Shown piece by piece: positions 1 through 6,509 of a DNA stretch of 8,945 nt. The notes under the pieces are model-generated. The model had not been told where the DNA came from. It searched no databases and saw only the letters and a list, made by a program, of their open reading frames with translations. The position numbers and the translations under genes were made by a program. This DNA is from an uncultured Nannocystaceae bacterium (GTDB lineage Bacteria; Myxococcota_A; Polyangia; Nannocystales; Nannocystaceae). Numbering within the stretch: the first letter of the stretch is position 1; every line of letters starts with the position of its first letter. Where the stretch lies: positions 1 to 8,945 of the forward strand of contig CALKDV010000074.1 of the NCBI GenBank assembly GCA_938084085.1. The letters are read 5' to 3'.

Positions 1-1103
1 CTGGCCAGCATGGTGAAGGCGTTGGCGCCCAACACCGTCACCAACAACAGGAGCGTCACGAGGCCTCGCCATCGCGTCCACGCGCGCCCCCCGACGCCGC
101 GTGAGAGGTCTACCGCCAGCCACCCCACCAAGGACACGAGCAGCACCAGGGCGGTCTGCAAAAATCTCCCGTACGCCATAAAGTCGCCGCCCACGGACAC
201 CACGTAGGCCGCGCTGGCGACGACGGCGATGACGAGGCTCAGATGGCGACGGCGAAGCAAGGCGATCAAAGGGAGCCACCACATGAGCCCGAGGTCTCGG
301 GCCCACACGCGCAGGTACTCCACCCCGTGACTCGATGCGAGCGACGCGCCGTGACGCTTGACCTCCCACGTGTGGGGGAGCCAGGCGTCGTAGACCCACC
401 GCCTCCAGCAAAGGTGAACGAGCAACGGGATCGTGAACAGCAGCGCCGCGTGCAGCAGCGCCCGTCGATCCACTTGGGCCGGGCGAGTACCGGAGGCCAG
501 CACCCCGAGCGCCGCCCCCGCCAGCGGGACAACCGCGTCAGGGCGCGTCAACACAGCGAGGGCCGACAATATCGCGGCGAACCTCAGCCTGCCGGAGGTC
601 CCCGCAACCACCGCTGCCAAGATGAGCGCGGTGGCCAGAGATGTCTCAAGTCCGCTGCTTGTCCACACCACGAACAAGGGGGTCGAGAGGAGCATGACGA
701 CGCACAGCGCTCCGCATGCGCGGACGAGGATCAAAGGCCCACGCGCACCCGACCCGACCGGACCTCGCACCACCAGCGCAAACACCAGCCCCACAACCGC
801 GAGCCCTGCCGCGAGCCCCATGATGGACGCGACCACCTCAGGGGTGCCCCCGAGCGCCATCCCAGCTGCGAGCATCACCACCCACAAAAAGTTCGTGTAG
901 CCCTCCACCGCCGGCGTGTGCCCCGGGTCAAAGGTCAGCGCCCCAACCTCCAAGAGATTTCGCGCGTAGCGGAACGAGATGTACGCGTCGTCACACGTGA
1001 AGGACCACACGCTGCGATGCGCGAGCAAGGCGATCGCGGCGACGAGTAGGCCCACCGACCTCGCGATCCATATTCGACGATCCGTGGCGTCCGGGGAACT
1101 CAT
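1..1103 (-). CDS. GT-C type polytopic glycosyltransferase, 3' end cut by window edge
   Basis: Reading the minus strand from the ATG at 1103-1101 gives 367 uninterrupted codons running off the left edge, so the C-terminus is missing. The product is very hydrophobic, with helices near residues 13-29, 72-110, 127-145, 155-168, 188-203, 216-232, 288-303, 315-331 and 348-363. The first outer loop holds DDAYISFRYARN (38-49) followed by VEGYTNFLW (66-74). A later loop has GGDFMAYGRF (305-314). This layout (acidic pair after helix 1, EGYTN, GGDF..RF) matches GT-C transferases that use polyprenyl-phosphate sugars, including the group containing mycobacterial arabinosyltransferase AftB; that comparison is from memory. 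The DD pair is the expected catalytic or metal-binding site in the periplasmic loop. The gene diverges from the operon to its right. No clear Shine-Dalgarno precedes the ATG; a GGAGAGG lies too far upstream, about 20 nt. Acceptor and sugar are unknown. Confidence 0.9.
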   Translation of the reverse strand, partial: MSSPDATDRRIWIARSVGLLVAAIALLAHRSVWSFTCDDAYISFRYARNLLEVGALTFDPGHTPAVEGYTNFLWVVMLAAGMALGGTPEVVASIMGLAAGLAVVGLVFALVVRGPVGSGARGPLILVRACGALCVVMLLSTPLFVVWTSSGLETSLATALILAAVVAGTSGRLRFAAILSALAVLTRPDAVVPLAGAALGVLASGTRPAQVDRRALLHAALLFTIPLLVHLCWRRWVYDAWLPHTWEVKRHGASLASSHGVEYLRVWARDLGLMWWLPLIALLRRRHLSLVIAVVASAAYVVSVGGDFMAYGRFLQTALVLLVSLVGWLAVDLSRGVGGRAWTRWRGLVTLLLLVTVLGANAFTMLA

Positions 1104-1202
1104 GAATTTGTCGCTTGGAATACCTCTCCCGACCCGACGTTCGGTCCAAAGGGCCTTGTTGTGGGCATCACGAGGTCTCCGATGGTACAAGAGGGGGGCC
1201 AA
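1104..1202. promoter_or_regulatory. Divergent intergenic region, presumed to hold both promoters
   Basis: This 99-bp spacer is the only place from which both the leftward gene and the rightward operon can be transcribed without reading through another gene. I see no convincing -35/-10 pair on either strand. The best candidate is on the minus strand, TTGGAC about 18 nt before a weak AGGTAT. A near-palindrome with stem GACC(C)GA / TCGGTC and loop CGT occupies 1131-1146 and could be an operator. The regulatory role is inferred from position. Confidence 0.4.
1191..1198 (+). promoter_or_regulatory. Shine-Dalgarno-like site for the family 2 glycosyltransferase
   Basis: The purine run GAGGGGGG lies just before the ATG at 1203, with GAGG ending 8 nt upstream of it. 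It favours 1203 over the GTG at 1161 and the ATG at 1182, which lie upstream of or inside the non-conserved leader. The ATG at 1224, which starts at the conserved MKLIIQIP core, lacks such a site. Confidence 0.5.
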
Positions 1203-2270
1203 ATGCCGCAAAAGACGGCCAGTATGAAGCTCATCATCCAGATCCCATGCCTCAACGAGCGGGCGCAACTCCCAGAGACGTTCGAGGACCTTCCGCGCGC
1301 CATCGATGGCGTGGACGAAATCGAGATCCTGATCATTGATGACGGCAGCACCGATGGGACCGCGGAGCTCGCCGCAGAGCTTGGCGCGCATCACCTCGTC
1401 CGATTCCCTCGAAACCGCGGGCTCGCCGCCGCCCACATGGCTGGACTCGACGCAGCCCTCCGACTCGGCGCGGACGTGGTGGTCAACACGGACGCGGACA
1501 ACCAATACAAGGGCTCCGACATCGAGCGGCTCATCCGTCCCATCATCGAGGGCACCTGCGACATCGTCGTCGGCGATCGCCAGACCGACACCATCGCTCA
1601 TTTCTCTCCGCTGAAGAGGACCCTCCAGCGCTGGGGGTCCTCCCTCGTGCGGCGCGTGTCAGGCACCGACGTCTCCGACTCCACGAGCGGCTTTCGAGCC
1701 TTCAATCGTCGCGCGCTGGAGCGGCTGTTCGTCCACAACCGCTTCACCTACACCCTCGAGAGCATCATCCAAGCAGGCCACCTCGGCCTGGTCATCGAAA
1801 ACGTCGTCATCGAGACCAACCCCATGACCCGCGCCTCGCGGCTCTTCACAGGTATCGGCGAATATCTTCGACGCAACGGACCGGTCATCTTCCGCGCGTA
1901 TGTGATGTACCGGCCGGTGAGGACCTTCGGCTGGATCGCCGCGCTGCTGCTGGGGCTCGGGCTGGTGCTGTGCAGTCGCTTCGTCGTCTACTGGGTGATG
2001 GAGCCCACCGTCAGCCGACATATTCAGTCCCTGCTCGTGGGCGTCGGGTCCATTGTCTTAGGTTTCATCGTCGCGTTGATGGCGTTGATGGCAGACCTCA
2101 TGGCCACCAACCGGCGCCTCATTGAAGAGTTGATGACCCGCGTGCGGCGTCTCGACGCGCGCTCGAGTGACGCGTCTCGACGTGAGGTCGGCGCGACCGA
2201 AGCAGACCTCCTCCGTACGACCGCTCCAACATGGACCGCCACTGTGGGCAACGACCGCGATGAGCACTGA
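1203..2270 (+). CDS. Family 2 glycosyltransferase, probable polyprenyl-phosphate sugar synthase
   Basis: The 355-residue product has an N-terminal GT-A domain. IIQIPCLNE (11-19) opens the fold, IDDGSTDGT (45-53) is the nucleotide-binding strand, and NTDADNQY (95-102) holds the DxD metal/nucleotide-sugar motif. IAHFSPLKR (131-139) and DSTSGFRAF (159-167) are further conserved blocks. Two membrane helices follow at about 240-264 and 274-299, then a charged cytoplasmic tail of about 55 residues. This is the architecture of DPM1/GtrB/ArnC-like enzymes, which move a sugar from a nucleotide donor to undecaprenyl or dolichyl phosphate at the inner face of the membrane. The inferred role is to supply lipid-linked sugar to the neighbouring GT-C proteins. 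The start at 1203 is chosen for its upstream purine run; 1224 is the main alternative, since homologues as I recall them begin at MKLIIQIP. Its last 11 nt overlap the methyltransferase gene. The exact sugar is unknown. Confidence 0.93.
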   Translation: MPQKTASMKLIIQIPCLNERAQLPETFEDLPRAIDGVDEIEILIIDDGSTDGTAELAAELGAHHLVRFPRNRGLAAAHMAGLDAALRLGADVVVNTDADNQYKGSDIERLIRPIIEGTCDIVVGDRQTDTIAHFSPLKRTLQRWGSSLVRRVSGTDVSDSTSGFRAFNRRALERLFVHNRFTYTLESIIQAGHLGLVIENVVIETNPMTRASRLFTGIGEYLRRNGPVIFRAYVMYRPVRTFGWIAALLLGLGLVLCSRFVVYWVMEPTVSRHIQSLLVGVGSIVLGFIVALMALMADLMATNRRLIEELMTRVRRLDARSSDASRREVGATEADLLRTTAPTWTATVGNDRDEH

Positions 2271-2898
2271 GCACGCATCGGCCAACGAGCGCGACGACGA
2301 TCCCAACGTGGTGGGGAACGTCTACGACAAGTACGGGACCAAAAACCCGGTCGCGCGAGCCATGATGCGCGGCTTCCTCGGGGCGGTCACCGACCTCTTC
2401 GACCTCGCCAACGCCGACAGGGTGCTCGAGGTGGGGTGCGGAGAGGGGCGCCTCGCAGATCACCTGATGCGACACGGAAGCCGCGAGCCGGGTCGCTTCG
2501 TCGCCTCCGATCTCTCCCTCGAAGAGCGGGCGAGCGAGCTGGACCCCCGCATCGAGTTTAGGGAGGCGTCGATCTACGAGCTCCCGTTTGAAGACGCCAG
2601 CTTTGATCTTGTCGTCTGCTGTGAGGTGCTCGAACATCTCGAACAGCCGCGCGCCGGCGTGGCTGAGCTCGCGCGAGTCAGCGCGTCCAACGTCCTCGTG
2701 AGCACGCCATGGGAGCCGATGTGGCGGGCGCTCAACATCGCCCGAGGTAAATATTGGTCCGCGTGGGGCAACACCCCTGGACATCTCCAGCATTTTTCGC
2801 GTCGCGCGCTCGTGGAGCTCGCGTCTTCACAGCTCGACATCCGTGAGGTGCGGCGCCCCCTCCCCTGGACAGTGATCCTTGGCAACACCAACCACTGA
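2260..2898 (+). CDS. Class I SAM-dependent methyltransferase
   Basis: The 212-residue product is soluble and of normal size for a small Rossmann-fold methyltransferase (Methyltransf_11/25 type). Motif I, the SAM-binding glycine loop, is RVLEVGCGEGRLADHL (54-69). Motif II is FVASDLS (80-86). The post-II/motif IV region is LPFEDASFDLVVCCEVLEHL (108-127), typical of this class. The N-terminal stretch NVYDKYGTKNPVARAMMRGF (20-39) resembles methyltransferases found in polysaccharide operons, by recollection. The substrate is not readable; a sugar, a lipid-linked sugar or the polyprenyl carrier are all possible from context. The ATG at 2260 overlaps the upstream stop by 11 nt with only weak Shine-Dalgarno sequence, suggesting translational coupling. 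The end overlaps the next gene by 20 nt. The same frame is open further upstream, but that part lies inside the glycosyltransferase gene and adds no conserved sequence. Confidence 0.9.
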   Translation: MSTEHASANERDDDPNVVGNVYDKYGTKNPVARAMMRGFLGAVTDLFDLANADRVLEVGCGEGRLADHLMRHGSREPGRFVASDLSLEERASELDPRIEFREASIYELPFEDASFDLVVCCEVLEHLEQPRAGVAELARVSASNVLVSTPWEPMWRALNIARGKYWSAWGNTPGHLQHFSRRALVELASSQLDIREVRRPLPWTVILGNTNH

Positions 2899-5488
2899 GT
2901 CAACACCGAGGGCGCCCCGGGCGCCCCGCTGGGTGAAGAGACTGAGACCCGCGGCCCCGGTGCTGATGCTCGTGGTCTTGTCGTCGCTCCTCAGCTGGCC
3001 CTTGCTCAAGGGAGTGATGCCCGCCTCTGGCGATCATCCGGTCCATCTCGCGCGCGCCACGGCGCAGTTCGACGCCCTCATGTCGGGCCAACTTCGCACC
3101 TGGTGGCAAGGTTGGGGCTTTGGCACCCCCGTCGGCGACCTGTATCCCCCCTTGCCCGATCTCTTGGTCGCGTGCATTCGACTGCTCTCCTTGGGCCTCC
3201 TCCCCATCACCTATTGCTACGCGCTCGCCGTTCTCCTCGGATTCTCCGCGCCCGCCTTGGTGCTGCCGCGGGTCGCGAAGCTGCTCGGTCTCCCCACGGT
3301 CGCCGGCGTGATCGCGGGTGCTCTGCTGTTGCTCGATCCCGGCGCCGGTCGCGAGGGTGGCTGGATCTACACGGTGTGGATGGGCGTCTGGCCGCAGGCG
3401 CTCGCGACCGCGCTCCAGTGGATGACGTTCGCGTGGCTCGTCCGCCTCGCCCACGCCGAGGAGGTCAACGCCACGCGGGCCGCCGGTAAAATTGGCCTCT
3501 ACGCGGGGCTGTCGATTTTGGCCCATCCGATCTCCGCGCCTGTCCTCACGCTATGGATCCCCGTCGTCGCCATCGTCGCTCTTGCGCGGCGTCGCCTGGT
3601 CGTGACCGCGCTCTACGGAGCAGGCGGGCTGTCTCTCGGTGCGCTGATGACCGCGTGGTGGTGGCTTCCGATGCTGTCCATGCGGGGATGGATGGCCAGC
3701 TACGGGTGGCTGCACTCGACGTGGGCGAAGATGGGTCAAGCCGTCGTCGACCACGTGGCGCTCACCCAAAACATGCCCCCTGCGGTAGGTATTCTCGCCC
3801 TGGTGGGCGGCGCATGGTTCCTCCTCAAAGGGGGCGCGACTCAGCGCGCTCTGATCGCGGCCACCGTGCTCATGTGGCTCGCCGCGGGCCGGGACTGGGT
3901 GTGGCTCCTTCGCCCGGACTACCTCTCGGAGATGTTCACGCATCTGCAGTATCAGCGCTTCCTCATCGCGGCCAAGCCCGGGCTCTATCTCGCGGCAAGC
4001 GGCGTCCTCGCGGCGCTGCTCGCCTCGCCGCCGCGCCACTCCACCGCATGGACGCCGCGACGCTATGCCCAGGTGGGCGCACGTCTCGCCCTCGCGCTCG
4101 CCGCCATCGTCTGGAGCGGCAAAGGTGTCCTCGATAGCGCGAAACGCTTCGGCGTCGGGCGCCTCCCCGTAGAGGCGATTCGTACGGCGGGGAGCTTCGA
4201 GGAGGACAAGGTCTCTTTGTATGCCTGGCTCAATGAGCGAGCAGAGGCCTTCGGTCGTCCTGCGCGCGTGGTCTTCGACGACGGGCGCAACGTACATTGG
4301 CTCATGGACGCGACCGCCCGCGCCAACGTCCAAATCTACAAAGTCGGGTTCACTCCGGGAGACAATTTCGTGCACAAGCCTGAGGCCCGCACAAAAGACG
4401 TCCTCCGGTGGTTTCAGCCCGACTTCGTGATCACACGGGGTAAAAAACGACGGCGCCTCGGGACCCACGCCGCGTCTTTTGGGAGCATTGACGTGCGGGC
4501 GATGCCCCACGAACAGCGGCGTCTGGTGCATATCATCGGCCCTGGGAACGTCTCCGCGCGCCTCGGCCCGCTCGCGGAGGAGGGGATTCAATTTGAGGTC
4601 GCCGACGCCATTCCCACGAGCCGACTCACGCTCTCCGTGGCGGGCTACGGCCGATGGGAGCTCACGCGCGATGGAGAGCCGGTCGCGTGGGAAGAGGTCC
4701 CTCTCTACGGCGAACAAGCGCCGGTCTCACGAGAGGCTCGCGCATCGGGTTCCCTCCGCGGAGGGAAGGCCGCAGGAGATGACGGACGCGAACCCACGTT
4801 TATGAGCGTTCCCAATATCCAAGATGGCTCGTACCTGCTCTCCTATCACCGCTGGAGAGCGTCTGACCTGCTCGGTCTGCTGCTCTCGCTGTTCGGGGCC
4901 TTTGTCACCTGGAGGACGTGGCGGGGCCAGGGTCCTCTTCGTCTGCTCGGCACCGTGGCGACACGCCGCAACACCCCGCGAACCCTCGCGGTCCTCGCAG
5001 TGCTCGCGGCGCTGCTGATGGCCATGAGATGGACCTCCGCCAGGGCGCAGGAGCGAGGGCTGGCCTCCTTTCAACTTCGAGGCGAGGCGCCCGAGCGGCT
5101 CGACGGTGTGCGACCCGGTCTCATGAAGACGGAGATGCTGCTCGGTCCGGCGCTCATCATCCCCCCCAAACTCGGCGAGCCGCGAGAGTTCTCCTGGGCG
5201 CTCCAAGACACCCCCTCGCGCATCGAAGGCTGGGTGGCCGTGCAGGACGACTGGACCAAGCGCGGTGTGCATGGCGGCTATCGGATCCAGATCGTCGTCA
5301 ACGACGAGGGCTCAACGACCGTGCTGTGGCGAGGCCGCACCCCTCCCGGTGAGGGAAAACGCTCTTTCTCCCTGGACCTTGCCCCCTTCGCGGGGAGCCC
5401 GGTGGAGCTCCTCGTGCGGCTCGAACCCTTCGGAAAAACGCCCCCCAAGGCGGGCATGGACCTCCGCATCTCCAAAGATGCCCCGTAA
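2879..5488 (+). CDS. Large PTPS-related/YfhO-like membrane protein with extracytoplasmic beta domains
   Basis: The 869-residue product has one helix at about 27-45, then an outer loop with GDHPVHLARA (51-60) and FGTPVGDLYPPLPDLL (81-96). About ten more helices follow up to residue 416. This matches the '6-pyruvoyl-tetrahydropterin synthase-related' membrane domain (PF10131) and the GT-C-like YfhO group; despite the name, no pterin chemistry is implied. Residues 420-660 form a soluble, probably periplasmic region ending in a beta domain with GRWELTRDGEPV (591-602) and IQDGSYLLSYH (647-657), as in YfhO-like proteins. A helix pair (661-680, 701-718), joined by an arginine-rich cytoplasmic loop, leads to a second beta-rich domain (725-869) of carbohydrate-binding-module character. 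The start is the TTG at 2879, the first possible start after an in-frame TGA at 2873; GTG at 2930 is an alternative. Probable role: extracytoplasmic glycosyl transfer or glycan handling. Reaction unknown. Confidence 0.88.
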   Translation: MATPTTESTPRAPRAPRWVKRLRPAAPVLMLVVLSSLLSWPLLKGVMPASGDHPVHLARATAQFDALMSGQLRTWWQGWGFGTPVGDLYPPLPDLLVACIRLLSLGLLPITYCYALAVLLGFSAPALVLPRVAKLLGLPTVAGVIAGALLLLDPGAGREGGWIYTVWMGVWPQALATALQWMTFAWLVRLAHAEEVNATRAAGKIGLYAGLSILAHPISAPVLTLWIPVVAIVALARRRLVVTALYGAGGLSLGALMTAWWWLPMLSMRGWMASYGWLHSTWAKMGQAVVDHVALTQNMPPAVGILALVGGAWFLLKGGATQRALIAATVLMWLAAGRDWVWLLRPDYLSEMFTHLQYQRFLIAAKPGLYLAASGVLAALLASPPRHSTAWTPRRYAQVGARLALALAAIVWSGKGVLDSAKRFGVGRLPVEAIRTAGSFEEDKVSLYAWLNERAEAFGRPARVVFDDGRNVHWLMDATARANVQIYKVGFTPGDNFVHKPEARTKDVLRWFQPDFVITRGKKRRRLGTHAASFGSIDVRAMPHEQRRLVHIIGPGNVSARLGPLAEEGIQFEVADAIPTSRLTLSVAGYGRWELTRDGEPVAWEEVPLYGEQAPVSREARASGSLRGGKAAGDDGREPTFMSVPNIQDGSYLLSYHRWRASDLLGLLLSLFGAFVTWRTWRGQGPLRLLGTVATRRNTPRTLAVLAVLAALLMAMRWTSARAQERGLASFQLRGEAPERLDGVRPGLMKTEMLLGPALIIPPKLGEPREFSWALQDTPSRIEGWVAVQDDWTKRGVHGGYRIQIVVNDEGSTTVLWRGRTPPGEGKRSFSLDLAPFAGSPVELLVRLEPFGKTPPKAGMDLRISKDAP
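5161..5167 (+). repeat. C7 homopolymer inside the 869-residue protein gene
   Basis: Seven consecutive C lie at codons for Ile-Ile-Pro-Pro-Lys (residues 760-764), just inside the C-terminal beta domain. The reading frame is intact on both sides. A tract of this length is prone to slippage, but nothing else points to phase variation. Confidence 0.4.
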
Positions 5489-5561
5489 GCATCGGGGCCC
5501 CACCGCCGCGCGAGACATATTGGCCATTTGACCGGACCATGCGAGCATCCACGTGGCTCCT

Positions 5562-5594
5562 CGCAGCTCCCACATGTTGACGAAGCTCCCACAT
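5562..5594 (+). repeat. 11-nt direct repeat spanning the start of the anchored-protein gene
   Basis: AGCTCCCACAT occurs at 5565-5575 and again at 5584-5594, a 19-nt period. It extends to 14 nt with one mismatch if the preceding CGC/CGA is counted. The pair is flanked by two copies of GCTCCTCGC at 5556-5564 and 5600-5608. The 19-nt period is not a multiple of three, so the repeat does not encode a repeated peptide. It could be a regulator site, a slippage remnant or chance. Confidence 0.4.
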
Positions 5595-6509
5595 CGAATG
5601 CTCCTCGCTGCGATCATGTGCGTCTCGGTCGTGGAGCTCGCGATGACCTCGGCGAGGTATGGCGGCGCGCTACGAACCGACCATTGGCGGCGAGCCAGCG
5701 AGCATTTGAGAGCGGACACCCCCCTCATCATCGGCACCCCATGGTTGGGACCCGAGGCCCGTATGCGCCTCGATGCCGCAGGCGCTCCCGAGGCCAGCGG
5801 ACGCCCCGATCTTCGGGGGCTTTCGTCCTTCGACGTGCTCCGCCACGATCGAGATGGCCCCTCGAGCGCGCATGTGTGGCAGGCGTCGCTCTCCCCGCGC
5901 TCGAAGCCCGTCCTGCTCTCCGCGGAGCGTGCGGGACCGCTGCGCGTGGAACACTGGCGCGTCGAGCGTCCGGAGCGAGTCGTGGATACCCTGATTCACC
6001 CCCGCGCGCTGCGAGTCTTGAGCACGCGCGACGTGGAGCGAACCTGCCCCGGCAACCCGACGGACGGCTACACCTGCCCCGAGCAACGACGCGCCGGGCA
6101 CCGGATTAAGCGACAGTTCGCAGAGGTCGACTACGACGCGCGCCGTTGCCTGTCCATCCCGCTTCTCAGCGCCGCCTCGCTGTCGTTTCGAAGGGCCGAG
6201 TTTCAACGCGGTGATCGAATCGTCGGACACCTCGGATTCGAAGATTTCAACGCGCGACTCCGTAATGACGGTCCCGTCACGATGACCGTGGAGATCGAGG
6301 GGGAGATGGTCGCCCGCTCCACGTTCAGCAACGCAGACGGATGGGCGGGATTCGAAATCCCAACGACGCCCGGCGCGGGGTCCTTGACCGTCTCGTTGTA
6401 CGCGACCGCACCCGGCGCCTGGATCTCACCACCCGAGCGATATCAACCGGGGGCGTCGAGGCGGGTGTGCCTCGAACTGCGTGCCCTCGACGAGGAGGCC
6501 TCCCCATGA
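5574..6509 (+). CDS. Membrane-anchored extracytoplasmic protein of unknown function
   Basis: The 311-residue product is not one I can assign to a named family. MLTKLPHR is followed by a hydrophobic segment (about residues 9-24, MLLAAIMCVSVVELAM) that looks like an uncleaved signal anchor. The segment continues into a cysteine, but there is no good lipobox. The rest is soluble: TDHWRRASEHLRADTPLIIG (about 35-54) resembles an alpha/beta start seen in proteins encoded beside GT-C genes in myxobacteria (recollection). The middle has two cysteines about a dozen residues apart (CPGN...TCPE, near 160-172), with a third at DARRCLS (near 195). The C-terminal third is beta-rich with FNARLRNDGPVTMTVEIEG, suggesting a sandwich domain. 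It sits between two GT-C-like genes, overlaps the next by 4 nt (ATGA), and probably assists them on the outer face. The ATG at 5574 is preferred; GTG at 5553 is in frame and possible. Neither has a clear Shine-Dalgarno. Confidence 0.8.
   Translation: MLTKLPHRMLLAAIMCVSVVELAMTSARYGGALRTDHWRRASEHLRADTPLIIGTPWLGPEARMRLDAAGAPEASGRPDLRGLSSFDVLRHDRDGPSSAHVWQASLSPRSKPVLLSAERAGPLRVEHWRVERPERVVDTLIHPRALRVLSTRDVERTCPGNPTDGYTCPEQRRAGHRIKRQFAEVDYDARRCLSIPLLSAASLSFRRAEFQRGDRIVGHLGFEDFNARLRNDGPVTMTVEIEGEMVARSTFSNADGWAGFEIPTTPGAGSLTVSLYATAPGAWISPPERYQPGASRRVCLELRALDEEASP
6493..6498 (+). promoter_or_regulatory. Shine-Dalgarno AGGAGG of the GT39 gene
   Basis: A perfect AGGAGG ends 7 nt before the ATG at 6506 and lies inside the end of the preceding gene. 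It fixes the start of the GT39 gene; the same frame is open back to 6341, but that part has no conserved sequence. It is the strongest ribosome-binding site in the window. Confidence 0.8.

Noticed and set aside
243..1049. 268-codon open frame on the plus strand, very rich in Arg, His, Gln and Pro
   Set aside because: It is antisense to a membrane protein with clear GT-C motifs. The odd composition is what GC-rich third positions produce on the opposite strand.
1188..1203. Minus-strand TGGCCCCCCCTCTTG, at first sight like a sigma-54 promoter
   Set aside because: The GG and GC elements are not at the required spacing, and the -12 GC dinucleotide is absent.
2119..2793. 224-codon open frame on the minus strand
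   Set aside because: It is antisense to the end of the family 2 gene and most of the methyltransferase, both of which have full motif sets. No motif is seen in this frame.
3551..4717. 388-codon open frame on the minus strand
   Set aside because: It lies wholly antisense to the 869-residue membrane protein, is charged and low in hydrophobic pattern, and shows no recognisable motif.
5489..5573. Possible terminator or promoter in the 85-bp gap, including GGGGCCCC at 5494-5501 and a GTGG/CCAC stem at 5553-5573
   Set aside because: Stems are 4 bp, there is no T-run, and no credible -35/-10 pair is present.
5539..5580. Thirteen-codon frame starting ATG, MRASTWLLAAPTC, before the anchored protein
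   Set aside because: It resembles the start of a signal peptide but stops at 5578-5580 and is too short to support as a gene. It may only reflect the local repeats.
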